DNA of 64,000 nucleotides from Variovorax sp. PBS-H4 (GCF_901827205.1 NZ_LR594675.1:3596001-3660000), one strand, 5' to 3'; positions 1-8,934 are shown, numbered from the stretch's first letter. The notes: generated by a model not told the origin, from the sequence alone. Program-made: numbers and translations.

Positions 1-277
1 AACGGCTGAGCGACGTGAACAGATCCGCCGCTGCGCCGCTGCGAGCGATCAGTTCGCCCATCAGCACGAACAGCGGGATCACTGCAAAGACGTAGCCGCG
101 AATCGCCTCGAATGCTGTGGTGCCGAGCAGCCCGAACGCAATATCAGCGCTCTGTGTCAACACTGCCAGGCCAACGACGCTGGCGACGCCGAGCGAAGTG
201 ACTACCGGGATTCCGATCAGAACCAGAAAGATAAGCCCGGCGATGACCAGCGCAGAGAATGCGGCTCCCCCGCTCAT
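1..277 (-). CDS. TRAP transporter large permease (DctM-like), N-terminal part
   Basis: This is the first 92 codons of the 12-14 helix permease of a tripartite ATP-independent periplasmic (TRAP) transporter; the gene runs off the left edge. The visible part is almost entirely hydrophobic. It begins MSGGAAFSALVIAGLIF and contains a second helix around residues 35-50, a glycine-rich turn and the segment VIPLFVLMGELIARSG, which is typical of the DctM N-terminus. The ATG overlaps the stop of the DctQ gene as ATGA, so the two are translationally coupled. TRAP systems import organic acids with a Na+ or H+ gradient. The substrate cannot be read from this fragment, and the binding protein is not in the window. 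Confidence 0.85.
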   Translation of the reverse strand, partial: MSGGAAFSALVIAGLIFLVLIGIPVVTSLGVASVVGLAVLTQSADIAFGLLGTTAFEAIRGYVFAVIPLFVLMGELIARSGAAADLFTSLSR

Positions 278-927
278 GCTGCCTCCGACGCGGTTTCGAT
301 GTCGCCGAAACAGATCGTGCGCAGCAGCACGACGACAAAGTTGATCGCAGCCAGAACGCTGGCGGCCACGACAACGGTGCGGATGGGCGCGGTGGGCACT
401 TTGAGCGAACCCGCGACGCCGTCGAACTCACCAATGCGCCAGGCTTCCACCATTCCATCCCAAGAGCTGTAGGCAACAGCTGCAAAGAGCACTGCGCCGA
501 GCGCACAGGCCACTATGAAGAGTGCCTTGCGCACGGTTGTGGGCAGCACGTCGTCAAGCATCTCGACCCGCAGGAAGCCACCGCAGCGAATTGAATGCGC
601 CAGTTGCAAGAAGGCGATCACGACGATCGCGTTGCTGACGATCTCCGCCGTACCGGCAATCGGGCTCGAGAACGCGCCTCGAGCGAGAACGTCGATGAGG
701 ATCAGGATGGCCAAGCCGAACAGAGCGAAGGCTGCGACCACGTGCAGCTTCTCGTTGATCGACTTCAGGCTCCGGTCCAGCGCAATAAGGATTCCACGCC
801 CGCCGGAGCTCCCACTATTAACCTTGTGGTCACTACCAACCTTTCCAGCCAATGCCGCTGATCTCGCGAAATTTGGACTTGAGCTGGAATCCGATGCCGA
901 AGGATTTCCGGGTGACTTCATGAGCAT
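274..927 (-). CDS. TRAP transporter small permease (DctQ-like)
   Basis: This encodes the four-helix small membrane subunit of a TRAP carrier (217 aa). I chose the ATG at 927 because AAGGAG sits five bases upstream (931-936); an in-frame start 57 bases earlier lies upstream of the predicted transcription start. The first 45 residues are a Ser/Gly-rich tail, unusually long for the family. Hydrophobic segments follow at about 60-80, 92-110, 132-152 and 183-203, and LALSIRCGG-type residues after helix 2 (here LAHSIRCGG) match the DctQ pattern. It is the first gene of the leftward TRAP operon, followed by dctM with an ATGA overlap, and is divergent from a TetR gene that is the obvious candidate regulator. 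Confidence 0.85.
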   Translation of the reverse strand: MLMKSPGNPSASDSSSSPNFARSAALAGKVGSDHKVNSGSSGGRGILIALDRSLKSINEKLHVVAAFALFGLAILILIDVLARGAFSSPIAGTAEIVSNAIVVIAFLQLAHSIRCGGFLRVEMLDDVLPTTVRKALFIVACALGAVLFAAVAYSSWDGMVEAWRIGEFDGVAGSLKVPTAPIRTVVVAASVLAAINFVVVLLRTICFGDIETASEAA

Positions 928-946
928 TGTCTCCTTAGTTTCGCGA

Positions 947-975
947 ACTTTATTGATCAGATGGTCACTTGTCAA
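947..975 (-). promoter_or_regulatory. Predicted sigma-70 promoter of the TRAP operon
   Basis: On the minus strand there is a perfect TTGACA (970-975), a 17-base spacer and TAAAGT (947-952, four of six matches to the -10 consensus). Transcription would start near 940, just ahead of the AAGGAG ribosome site at 931-936 and the ATG at 927, giving a very short leader. The position in the divergent region next to the TetR gene makes it a likely repression target. Confidence 0.6.
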
Positions 976-1092
976 CGATGTCATAGGTTTCTATGCGTAA
1001 CCCAATCAGGGCCTGCAGGCCTTCTTCCCAGGAAAACGATCCCCGGCGCTATGATGGCTATAGACCAACTGCTCACCCTGCAGGAGCATTCT

Positions 1093-1800
1093 TTGAACGA
1101 AACAGCGATTCCCCCCCCCATGCCGCGCAACGCGCGTCTGCGCCCAGAGGAGCGCGAGCGCTTGATCGTGCGAGGTGCGGTGTCTTATTTCTCGGACGTC
1201 GGGTTTGACGGCGACCTGAGAGAACTGGCCAAGCGGCTGGGGATTACCCATTCGCTCCTGTTCCGTTACTTCTCAACCAAGGATGCGCTGATCGAACGGG
1301 TCTACCAAGAGGTGTTCGTCAGCCGCTGGAACCCCTACTGGGAGATGATCATCGAGGACCGCTCAGTGCCGTTTCGCACTCGTCTCGTCGCCTTCTACAA
1401 GGACTACGCCAAGACCATCCTGGACCGTGAGTGGATTCGCATCTTCATGTATGCGGGGCTCAAAGGCTCGAACATCAACCAGCGATTCTTGAAGATGTTG
1501 CGTGAGCGGATTCTGGTGCCGCTTTGCCGGGAGATGCGGCACGACATGAAGCTGCCGACACCTCAACAGGTGCCGATTTCCGACTTCGAGGTCGAACTAT
1601 TCGTCGGCAACAACAGCCGTATCGTCTACATGGCGATCCGCAAGTGGATCTACGGCATGGACCTGTCGATCGAACGCGCCGACGACATTCTCGAGACCAC
1701 CCTCGACATGTTCCTCACGGGAGTCAGGCCTGTGCTGAAAGCGCACGTTGAAGCGTCCGCAGCAAGCATGCAACGCTCGCGTACGCAGAAGCCGGTGTGA
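1093..1800 (+). CDS. TetR/AcrR-family transcriptional regulator
   Basis: This is a one-component DNA-binding regulator, probably of the adjacent TRAP operon. I chose the TTG at 1093 (235 aa) because AGGAG (1082-1086) is six bases upstream; an ATG pair at 1051/1054 and an ATG at 1120 are alternatives. The N-terminal helix-turn-helix is clear: an IVRGAVSYFSDVGFDG helix, then LRELAKRLGITHSLLFRYF followed by STKDALIERVY, the classic TetR recognition-helix block. The rest is a helical ligand domain without a recognisable effector class. It is divergent from the TRAP genes, with 165 bases between the starts, which is the usual arrangement for a local repressor. The ligand is unknown. Confidence 0.8.
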   Translation: MNETAIPPPMPRNARLRPEERERLIVRGAVSYFSDVGFDGDLRELAKRLGITHSLLFRYFSTKDALIERVYQEVFVSRWNPYWEMIIEDRSVPFRTRLVAFYKDYAKTILDREWIRIFMYAGLKGSNINQRFLKMLRERILVPLCREMRHDMKLPTPQQVPISDFEVELFVGNNSRIVYMAIRKWIYGMDLSIERADDILETTLDMFLTGVRPVLKAHVEASAASMQRSRTQKPV

Positions 1801-1849
1801 ACCCGTTGCGTACCGTGCGCCTTCTCAGTTTGGGGACAGGCGAACCCGC

Positions 1850-2842
1850 TCAGCAGCTCGCGGCCAGTCGTTGGTTAACGCCCCGCAAAAGCCACAGCAA
1901 AGTCTTGGAGCAGGGGCACGGCACCCTGTGTTCGTCGCCAAATAGGCAGACTTGACCGAGTAGAGCTTCAACCTCCGTCGGCCTGCCTGCGGCGACGTCC
2001 TGAAGCATTGATGGTCTCTGGCCCTGATCGATGCTGAAGCCATCGGGCAGCCGCCTCAGCTTGCACGTCGTCACTCGAGCCGCCTCCACGTCATATCCCA
2101 TCGAGCGCGCCACGGCCGCCAGTTCGTCGATCACTTCGAAGACAAGGCGCTTGACTGACTCGTCGGCGCTGAACCATTCGATCGGCAGCCCAGTAAGCGC
2201 CGCCACGCTGTTGTACGAAGCATTCAGCAGGAGCTTGGCGAATACATCCTGACGGAGATTGCAGGAAACTTCGGCCTCGAGCCCGGCCGCTTTCAATAGC
2301 TTTACTGTCCGACTGACGCGCTCGCTCAAACTGTTGTCCGGTTCGCCGACGATCCAGCGGTTGCCACCGCTATGTCGCACACGGGCCGGAGCGAGCACCT
2401 CGTTGCCGGAGTACACCACACAGCCAACGGCACGCTCGGGCCCCAACGCGCTCCAGAGCTCAACGCCATGGTCGATCAGCGGCAATGGGGCCAAGTTGCG
2501 GCTCGCGTCATTCCACCACCATGGCACTCCGTTATTGACAAACACAGCGTGTCCGCCGGTGCCTACAAGCCCCCTGATCGCCCGAGCGACAGCGGATTGC
2601 ATCGTCGACTTCAGCGTGACGAAAACGATGTCCTGCACCGGCAGAACACTTGGGTCATCGGTGGCCACTGCCGGCCGAGCGCACCAAGTCCCCTCGCGGG
2701 ACTCGAGTGTGATGCCCGAACGCTTGATTGCCTCGAGATGCGGCCCACGTGCGACGATGGTCAACTCGCAGCTGGAGCTTGCCCCTAGCCGCGCGGCGAG
2801 ATGCCCGCCGACCGCACCAGCGCCGAACACGCAAACCTTCAT
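1850..2842 (-). CDS. Ketopantoate reductase (PanE/ApbA) family oxidoreductase
   Basis: This is an NADP-dependent 2-oxo/2-hydroxy acid reductase-type protein (330 aa). The N-terminal Rossmann motif GAGAVGGHLAARLG (residues 7-20) and the segment IVFVTLKS (about 73-80) are typical of PanE. A C-terminal helical domain includes KLLLNASYNSVAALTG, where the family has its catalytic Lys (K in FAKLLLNA) and Asn. It overlaps the upstream CoA-transferase gene by ATGA and ends a thiolase/CoA-transferase operon. This suggests a catabolic reductase role (for example a beta-hydroxy/oxo acid intermediate) rather than pantothenate synthesis. That is an inference from context only, and true panE activity is not excluded. 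Confidence 0.8.
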   Translation of the reverse strand: MKVCVFGAGAVGGHLAARLGASSSCELTIVARGPHLEAIKRSGITLESREGTWCARPAVATDDPSVLPVQDIVFVTLKSTMQSAVARAIRGLVGTGGHAVFVNNGVPWWWNDASRNLAPLPLIDHGVELWSALGPERAVGCVVYSGNEVLAPARVRHSGGNRWIVGEPDNSLSERVSRTVKLLKAAGLEAEVSCNLRQDVFAKLLLNASYNSVAALTGLPIEWFSADESVKRLVFEVIDELAAVARSMGYDVEAARVTTCKLRRLPDGFSIDQGQRPSMLQDVAAGRPTEVEALLGQVCLFGDEHRVPCPCSKTLLWLLRGVNQRLAASC

Positions 2843-4080
2843 TTAAGAAAGCTGCTGGCTTGCAACTGCAAGGCTCCCGCCCTCGCGATCTGATCCACGT
2901 CTTGCTCGGCCTTGCCCAGCCACGCCGCCAGCACTTCGTAAGCGCCCTCGCCCAACTTGGGAGGATACGTGGGCACCAAAGCAGGTTCGCCGGGCAGTTT
3001 GATGGGATTTCCCACCACTTCTACGCTCTGGCCCTTAGCGTCGGCAAGCTGCACAATCATGCCGCGCCCCGACTCGCGAGCATCCCTTAACGCCTCAGGG
3101 ACGTTTTTGATCAGCGCGACCGGAACTCCCTGCTCCTGCAGTGGCTCGATCCAATCCGCCGCGGCCCTGCCACGGAAACCAGCTTCCAGCAGTGGCCAAA
3201 GATCATTGCGGTTCGCTAGGCGGCAGCCGGCGTCTACAAACCTCGGATCGTCAAGCAACTCGGGACGCCCCAGCGCCTTGCACAGCCCCCGCCACATGCG
3301 CTCGGTGTTCGCCGTGACCACTAGCTCCCGCCCGTCGCCTGCGACGAAGGATCGGTACGTGGGAATGGAATCGTGCTTCGCGCCCTGCGGCTGCGGCGTA
3401 GTACCTGCCAATAGCGCATAAGTGCTTTGGTAGGAGAGCATCGCCAGCTGGCAATCGAGCATCGAGATGTCGATCACCCGGCCCTGGCCGGTGCGCTCGC
3501 GATCGGCCAGCGCCGCGGTGACTGCAATAGTGGCGTACATCCCGGCGACCATGTCACCGGCCGGAATGCCCAAACGCACTGCAGGTCGTCCCACCTCGCC
3601 TGTCAGGCTCATCACTCCGGACAGCGCCTGCACGATCATGTCGTAGGCGGGATGGTCCTTCCAAGGGCCGGTTTGGCCGAAGCCGCTGATCGAGGCCCAG
3701 ACCAGCGCCGGGCGCTGTTCCCTGATAGCTTGGACGTCGAGTCCCATGCGCGCGGCCACGCCGGGCCGGTAGTTCTCCACGACAACGTCGCACACGGCCA
3801 GCATCTCTTTGAGCAGGGCGATCCCCTCTGGATGCTTCAGGTTGAGCGCGATGCTTCGCTTGCTCCGGTTGACACCCAGAAAGTACGCGCTCTCACCGTC
3901 AACGAAGTGCGGCGGAATCGCGCGGCTGGAGTCGCCGCCGTCCGGCGCCTCCACCTTGACCACCTCAGCGCCCATGTCAGCGAGGATCTGCGTGGCGAAT
4001 GGTCCCGACAAGAACGTCGTCAGGTCCAACACCTTGTACCCAGCCAAAGGCGCCCCGGGAGTGCCATTCGTAATAGGCAT
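2839..4080 (-). CDS. CaiB/BaiF CoA-transferase (class III) family protein
   Basis: This encodes a 413-aa class III acyl-CoA transferase, which moves CoA between carboxylic acids. The start MPITNGTPGAPLAGYKVLDLT and the following DMGAEVVKVEAPDGGD are the family's opening signature. The catalytic Asp is expected in DMIVQALSGVMSLTG, and EHV-type residues appear as ENYRPGVAARMGLD. Length is normal for the family (380-420). It overlaps the downstream PanE-like gene by 4 bases and follows the thiolase gene by about 20 bases, so the three form one transcriptional unit. The acid that is activated is not evident. The combination with thiolase and a DUF35 protein points to degradation of a branched or cyclic acid as its CoA ester (inference). 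Confidence 0.88.
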   Translation of the reverse strand: MPITNGTPGAPLAGYKVLDLTTFLSGPFATQILADMGAEVVKVEAPDGGDSSRAIPPHFVDGESAYFLGVNRSKRSIALNLKHPEGIALLKEMLAVCDVVVENYRPGVAARMGLDVQAIREQRPALVWASISGFGQTGPWKDHPAYDMIVQALSGVMSLTGEVGRPAVRLGIPAGDMVAGMYATIAVTAALADRERTGQGRVIDISMLDCQLAMLSYQSTYALLAGTTPQPQGAKHDSIPTYRSFVAGDGRELVVTANTERMWRGLCKALGRPELLDDPRFVDAGCRLANRNDLWPLLEAGFRGRAAADWIEPLQEQGVPVALIKNVPEALRDARESGRGMIVQLADAKGQSVEVVGNPIKLPGEPALVPTYPPKLGEGAYEVLAAWLGKAEQDVDQIARAGALQLQASSFLK

Positions 4081-4101
4081 GTTTTCTTCGCCTGGTTAAG
4101 C

Positions 4102-5250
4102 TCAGCGTCTGAGGATCGTCACGGCGCAGGCGCCATGCTCGAAGCCGGAGATACCGCCACCCGTGGCATGGCAAAGGCCCACGCGAGCGCCCTGAACCTG
4201 GTGTGCGCCATTGCGCCCCTGAAGCTGGCGCGTGATCTCGACGAGCTGCGCGACTCCTGTGGCTGCCACGGGGTGACCACGGGCCATCAGCCCGCCGGAC
4301 GGATTGATGACGTGCTTTCCGCCCAGCTCGGTCTTCCCGCTGTGCAGCAGGGCCACGGCTTCACCAGGACGCGCGAAGCCGAAAGCCTCGTAGTACATCA
4401 ATTCGGCGATAGAGAAGGAGTCGTGGATCTCCGCCACGTCAATGTCTTCGGGTCCTAGATTCGCCGCTTCGTAAGCCTCGTTCGCGGATTTCGTCGACAC
4501 GTGCGACTTCACCATCGAACTCGGGCTGGGATCGAACAGGCCCGAGTGCAGGACGGTGGCCGCGATCGTCACCGGCGCCGTGCACCGTGAGCGCTTAACC
4601 CAGTCTTCAGACGCAACGACTATGGCCGCTGCGCCGTCGCCGGTGGGGCAGCAATGAGCCAGCCGCAGAGGATCGGCCACCATGCGCGAAGCCTCAGCTT
4701 CTTCCAGCGTCAGCGCCGTACGCAATTGCGCGAGGGGATTACGTGCGCCATTCGCTCGTGCCTTGACGGCCACGCGTGATAGCTCCACGCGGCTGATGCC
4801 ATGTTCGTGGATGTAGCGCTGCGCACGCATCGCATACACGCCCGGCATGGTCAGACCGTGCGCCACGTCCCAATCGTCCGGCGACAGCGGCAGGGGGCCA
4901 CGGCCCAGCTTGCTGAGCATTTCCACACCCAGAACAAGCGCCACGTCGGCCAGGCCCGCCTCAATGCGCGCGATGGCTTCGCCCAGTGCGGTGGAGCCGC
5001 TGGAACATGCGTTCTCGATGTTGATGATGGGCAGGCCCGTCAAGCCGATCTTGCCCAGCGTCTGCTGGCCGACAAGCATGCCTCCGAGTGCGCAGGCGGA
5101 GTAGGCGACGTCGAAGTCGCTCTTCTCGAAACCCGATTCGACGATGGCCTCGCGCACCGCGGGCCATGCAAACTCGCGGTGGCTCAGCTCGGGGAAGCGG
5201 CCAAAGGGCACGATGCCCGTCCCGACGATATACGTGCCGCGCTTGCTCAT
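4102..5250 (-). CDS. Thiolase family protein (SCP2-type acetyl-CoA acetyltransferase)
   Basis: This is a 382-aa thiolase of the lipid-transfer/SCP2 type, which cleaves or forms beta-ketoacyl-CoA. The start at 5250 (MSKRGTYIVGTG) was chosen because it overlaps the upstream DUF35 stop by ATGA and begins at the conserved first strand; a longer frame reading has no support. The nucleophile Cys is C82 in NIENACSSGSTALG, and the C-terminal active-site block is NPSGGLMARGHPVAATG with the conserved His. Such thiolases lack the second Cys motif of classical enzymes and usually need an OB-fold partner, which is exactly the upstream gene. The likely role is chain shortening in a CoA-dependent catabolic route. 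Confidence 0.88.
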   Translation of the reverse strand: MSKRGTYIVGTGIVPFGRFPELSHREFAWPAVREAIVESGFEKSDFDVAYSACALGGMLVGQQTLGKIGLTGLPIINIENACSSGSTALGEAIARIEAGLADVALVLGVEMLSKLGRGPLPLSPDDWDVAHGLTMPGVYAMRAQRYIHEHGISRVELSRVAVKARANGARNPLAQLRTALTLEEAEASRMVADPLRLAHCCPTGDGAAAIVVASEDWVKRSRCTAPVTIAATVLHSGLFDPSPSSMVKSHVSTKSANEAYEAANLGPEDIDVAEIHDSFSIAELMYYEAFGFARPGEAVALLHSGKTELGGKHVINPSGGLMARGHPVAATGVAQLVEITRQLQGRNGAHQVQGARVGLCHATGGGISGFEHGACAVTILRR

Positions 5251-5660
5251 GCGCCCCCCACTGAAACGAACGCGAATTCGACACCCACTGCCGGCCCGTC
5301 TGCCGCGGGCGGTCCAGGCATGGTGGCCACCGGCATATCGCACCACGGGGGCGTCTCGGCCGAAAAGCCGTGCAAATGGCCGAAGACACGCACGTTCTCT
5401 GGGAAGTCCACGTAGCCCCCGTAGGTCTCAGCCTTGTTGTAGCGGATGGTGGTGAAGCTGTAGAGCTTGCCGACTGGCGAGAGCGGCAGGGGCGCGAGGT
5501 CCAGGCACATGCAGGAGGGACACACCGTCGTGGGCGGGAAGGTGTGGAACCCGCAAGCCTTGCACTCGCTGCCGACTAGTTGCACCTGCTCGCCTTCGCG
5601 CCTCAGGTAAGGAAGGACGGTGAGTTGCGCACGCGGCACCTCACTTGAACGACTCGACAT
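5247..5660 (-). CDS. Zn-ribbon/OB-fold (DUF35, YjgH-type) partner protein of thiolase
   Basis: This is a 137-aa protein with a rubredoxin-like zinc ribbon (C33, C36, C47, C50 in CKACG and CPSC), followed by an OB-fold in which the segment GKLYSFTTIRYN is typical. Proteins of this family are subunits of SCP2-type thiolases or acyl-CoA binding partners. It is the first gene of the DUF35-thiolase-CaiB-PanE operon and overlaps the thiolase start by 4 bases. GGAG lies about 12 bases before the ATG at 5660. The N-terminal eight residues before VPRAQLTVLPYL are poorly conserved-looking, so the exact start is slightly uncertain. Confidence 0.85.
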   Translation of the reverse strand: MSSRSSEVPRAQLTVLPYLRREGEQVQLVGSECKACGFHTFPPTTVCPSCMCLDLAPLPLSPVGKLYSFTTIRYNKAETYGGYVDFPENVRVFGHLHGFSAETPPWCDMPVATMPGPPAADGPAVGVEFAFVSVGGA

Positions 5661-5786
5661 ATAGAGAGCTCCGTATTTCGATGAATGGAATTAACGTCCA
5701 TTAGTCAAAATTATGGCGCTCTTCTGAACGGGCGGAGCCAGCAAAAACCCAGGGCTCCCGTTCCGCCGTGCGGGATACGCCGGCCT

Positions 5787-6593
5787 CTAAAGCGAAGCTA
5801 ACCGCAAAAGGGACTGCGTGAGCAGTTCGGGCACGGTCATCATCGCGTTGTGCACCGATGGGAGTTGCTCGTAAGTCCAGTCTTTGCCCGCTGCGGCCTG
5901 CGTCCTGGCCCATTGGCGCATTGGCTCGATGCTAGCCAGAGGGTTGACGGTGCAGCCGATGTAGGTGGCCGGCACACCGTTGCCGACCGGAGCGCGAAGG
6001 GTCAGCGGCGAGTCGTAGCTGACAGCGGGGTGGGGAGTGAGGCGGCGCTGCAGCCAGGCAGTGTCCGAGGGCTCGCTAATGCCGAAATACGAAGCCGGGG
6101 GAACCGGCAGTGAGATGCCGCCGCCGGCACGTATCGTTTCCCGGCGCTGCGCCGCGATCTCCGGCGGCATCGAATCCAGAATCGACTGCCCGGGCTGCAG
6201 GATGGCAGCATCGAGGTACACCAGCCGCCGCAGCCTAGACTTGACGCGGTCGGCCGCGCCTGTGATGGCGAGTCCACCAAAGCTGTGGCCGACCAGCACC
6301 ACATCCTTCAATTCCTCTGCTTCGATCATCGCGGCCAGGTCGGTAACGAAGACATCCACCGTGATGTCACGCGAGAGCAGGTGCGCGCGCTCGCCCAGGC
6401 CCGTGGCGGTGGGAGTGAAGACGCTGTGGCCCTGCGCCCGCAGCCGATCGGCAACGCGCACCCAGCACCAGCCGCCGTGCCAGGCGCCGTGCTGCAGCAC
6501 GAAGGTGCGCTTGGTTTCGACGGCAGCCGTGGCCGCAGGCCTGGCCACGACAGGGGCCGCGAGTGCCGCGGCCATTAGGGATCTGCGTTGCAT
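5787..6593 (-). CDS. Exported alpha/beta hydrolase (methylesterase/HNL-like)
   Basis: This is a 268-aa alpha/beta hydrolase. It begins MQRRSLMAAALAAPVVARPA, a short twin-arginine-like or Sec signal, so a periplasmic location is likely. Core motifs are the oxyanion strand LQHGAWHGGWCW (residues 33-44), the nucleophile elbow GHSFGG (about 103-108) and a C-terminal SVHNAMM His. These features place it with the plant-methylesterase-like branch of esterases (PF12697). It stands alone, 130 bases downstream of the thiolase operon start and on the same strand, and is not obviously coupled to it. The substrate is unknown; small esters are usual for the group. Confidence 0.8.
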   Translation of the reverse strand: MQRRSLMAAALAAPVVARPAATAAVETKRTFVLQHGAWHGGWCWVRVADRLRAQGHSVFTPTATGLGERAHLLSRDITVDVFVTDLAAMIEAEELKDVVLVGHSFGGLAITGAADRVKSRLRRLVYLDAAILQPGQSILDSMPPEIAAQRRETIRAGGGISLPVPPASYFGISEPSDTAWLQRRLTPHPAVSYDSPLTLRAPVGNGVPATYIGCTVNPLASIEPMRQWARTQAAAGKDWTYEQLPSVHNAMMTVPELLTQSLLRLASL

Positions 6594-7252
6594 GGGGATG
6601 TCTCCGTCGTCGATGCGAATTCAGAAGATCTTTGGATGCCGACATCGAAGCCGCTTGACCGGTTGGGAGCGGGCGCCGGAGCGGGGGCCTGCGTCACCGG
6701 CGGGAACTTGCGGTAAGTGGAATGGCAATGCGCACGTCGTCGGGGGCCTGTCGGGATCAGGGTGCCGCTGCGAAGCACTAGTAGAAGACGTCCGGCCATA
6801 GGCCCGGATGGCAGCTGCAATGCGGGCAGAAGGCCTTTTCTAGCAGCGATCGGGTCGGTGTGAGAAGGCGCCGCGCATCGGCAACCGCAGCGTGGCGCGG
6901 CACCTTCGGCGGACACCCGCGGTCGAAGACATCCATGCTGGAATGTGAGGGCCAGCACGTATTCAGTCCCACATCGAGTTCGCGCAGCCCGCCGCCCACC
7001 TGCTGCTTCTCAGTTCCCAACGGCAGCCTTTGTGTCAGGAAGGATTTGGCACCGGAGATGAATCTCCGGATTGAACATCGTCGGTTCATAGCATCGTTCC
7101 CAATGGAGTCCGGCGGAACGCGGAGCGCGCCTCCAGCAAGTGTGTCTATACTCGGTGAGTGAAATGATATTTCGCTGAATAGGTTTGTACTGCCGAAGCC
7201 CCAAGCAGCGCATGCATACATACCCGCCGGTAATTTCCCGTCGAATGGAATC
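6594..7252. other. Intergenic region without a recognisable gene
   Basis: The 659 bases lie between the start of the exported hydrolase (leftward) and the start of an IclR gene (rightward). Frames that stay open on either strand (for example on the minus strand from 7440 down to 6778, running across the IclR start) show no family resemblance and have shadow-like composition. The region must hold both divergent promoters. I saw no strong promoter, hairpin or repeat, and cannot exclude remnants of a lost gene. Confidence 0.5.
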
Positions 7253-8104
7253 GTGAACTTCCGCCGCGCTCCCACAGAGTCAACGCAAGTGGCCGGCCCA
7301 CCAAGCGCCTTGCTCCGTGGCGTGCAGGTCTTGCTGTCCCTAGTGGAAGCGGGAACGCCATTGACGGTGACGAAACTCGCGGCTGTCCTGGGCTTGCCCA
7401 CCAGCACGGCACATCGCATCCTCAAGACGCTGAAGGCCACGAGTTACGTGGTGCAGGATACCGATAGCCGTTACCGCGTCGGACCCGCGTTTTTCCGTTC
7501 CGCCAGCACCCTTGCCTGCCTTGGCAGCTTCCACCTTGGCGTCCAGCGCGTGCAGCAGAAGCTGGCGGAAGGCAGCGGCGAGTCGGCCTTTTACGGCGCC
7601 TACCTTTCGGAGTCCGGCCGGCTGCGCTTCATCGCTACTCTGCAGCCGCACCAGGCGATCCACTACGTCATGCGCACCTGCGTGGACCACTCGTTGCTTT
7701 GGGGCGCGTCGGGCCTGTCGATCGCGGCCGCTCTTCCCGAGCAACTCGTGCATGCGATTTATCTACGCGAGCGTGACAGCGGCGAAGGCGAGTACGTGCT
7801 GCCCAAGTGGGAGAAGATGCTGGAACTGCTACTCGATGTGCGTCGGCAGGGCTACGCCGTGAGCATGGGGCAGCGCAATGCGGGCGCCCATGCGATCGCG
7901 GCGCCGGTGTTCGCCCGCCCCGACGCAGTAGTCGGATGCATAGGCCTGTCGATGCCCTCGGGCCGCCGCCAAAGCGAATTGACCGCGCGGTACATCGGCC
8001 TGGTCCAAGCCGCGGCCGCCGACCTGACGCTCGCCGCCGAAGCGGCTTTCGAAAACTGCCACCTCGGAACACCCGGCGGCGACTTCTCGCAGCTGAACGG
8101 CTGA
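7253..8104 (+). CDS. IclR-family transcriptional regulator
   Basis: This is a 283-aa regulator with the IclR layout. An N-terminal winged helix (LRGVQVLLSLVEAGTPLTVTK, then LPTSTAHRILKTL, about residues 21-60) precedes a C-terminal effector domain with the conserved LLWGASGLSIAAALP and APVFARPDAVVGCIGLS blocks. The first in-frame start is the GTG at 7253; a nearby ATG (7245) is out of frame. No strong ribosome site is visible. It is convergent with the IclR gene at 8112-8918, with only 7 bases between the stops. Its own divergent neighbour is the exported hydrolase at 5787-6593, the most likely target. The effector is unknown; many relatives respond to aromatic acids. Confidence 0.82.
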   Translation: MNFRRAPTESTQVAGPPSALLRGVQVLLSLVEAGTPLTVTKLAAVLGLPTSTAHRILKTLKATSYVVQDTDSRYRVGPAFFRSASTLACLGSFHLGVQRVQQKLAEGSGESAFYGAYLSESGRLRFIATLQPHQAIHYVMRTCVDHSLLWGASGLSIAAALPEQLVHAIYLRERDSGEGEYVLPKWEKMLELLLDVRRQGYAVSMGQRNAGAHAIAAPVFARPDAVVGCIGLSMPSGRRQSELTARYIGLVQAAAADLTLAAEAAFENCHLGTPGGDFSQLNG

Positions 8105-8111
8105 GCGCAAG

Positions 8112-8918
8112 CTAGCGTGGGGCGCCGAGCGCGGCGGACAGCTGGCCCGCGTACTTCTTGGCCGTCTGCGCCAGGACGTTCATCCGTGCCGGGTCGAAGC
8201 GCGGCTCGGGAATAACGAAACCCAGCGCGCCGTAGATCAGATTGTTCTCGTCGAACACAGGGGCGAGGATGCTCATTGCGCCCGGCACGCGCTGTCCCCT
8301 TGTAAATGCGTAGCCGAGCCGCCTGATCTCCGCGAGCGCCTCCAGCAGTTCCTTCCGCGTGGGCGGCGTTCTCGTGGGCGACCACGTCAACTCCGCGGCC
8401 AGGGCCTGGTCCACCTTCTCTTCGGGCAGATAGGCAAGGATGGTCCGCCCGCTGGCGCCCCAGACCAACGACAGGGGCTTGTGGACTTCCCATCGAAAAT
8501 CCAGCGGGTGCGATGAATCGACACTCGAATCGAACATCACCGCGAGTTGCGCCGGCAGGTATTGCGCGAAGTGGCAGGTCTCGTCGACTTCAGCGACAGC
8601 GCTCGACAGGATGCCGTTGATCAGCCGGGGAATCGGCGTGTTCACCTTGACGAGCGAGCCGATGCGGTACAGCTCAGTGCCAATGCGATAGCCACGGCGC
8701 CCGCCTTCCGGCGCAATCAATCCCTCGCGCGCGAGCAGGTCCAGCAGGCGGTGCACCGTCGGCACCGGCAATCCGGCCGCGCTCGCGATGTCCTTCAAAG
8801 TGAATGCTTCGCGCTGCTCCGCGGCGAGTCTCAGCAGCAGCGCGACCCGAGAAACCGTACCGGTATCGGGTGAAACCTGAGGTGCGCCCGCGGATGAAGC
8901 GGATATGTTTCTTCGCAT
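8112..8918 (-). CDS. IclR-family transcriptional regulator, last gene of the catabolic operon
   Basis: This encodes a 268-aa IclR protein. The start MRRNISASSAG at 8918 was chosen because the upstream hydrolase ends at 8935, and an earlier in-frame start would overlap it. The helix-turn-helix is VSRVALLLRLAAEQREAFTLKD, then LPVPTVHRLLDLLAREG. The effector domain carries SLVWGASGRTILAYLP and APVFDENNLIYGALGF, the usual ligand-pocket segments. It is 16 bases behind the alpha/beta hydrolase on the same strand, so it is probably co-transcribed with the large Rieske/Mo-hydroxylase operon and gives feedback on it, in addition to the LysR gene further upstream. Confidence 0.82.
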   Translation of the reverse strand: MRRNISASSAGAPQVSPDTGTVSRVALLLRLAAEQREAFTLKDIASAAGLPVPTVHRLLDLLAREGLIAPEGGRRGYRIGTELYRIGSLVKVNTPIPRLINGILSSAVAEVDETCHFAQYLPAQLAVMFDSSVDSSHPLDFRWEVHKPLSLVWGASGRTILAYLPEEKVDQALAAELTWSPTRTPPTRKELLEALAEIRRLGYAFTRGQRVPGAMSILAPVFDENNLIYGALGFVIPEPRFDPARMNVLAQTAKKYAGQLSAALGAPR

Positions 8919-8934
8919 GCCGGCATTATGCGCA

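Noticed and set aside
6778..7440. A 220-codon minus-strand frame upstream of and into the IclR gene
   Set aside because: It overlaps a certain IclR gene on the opposite strand and shows no family resemblance.
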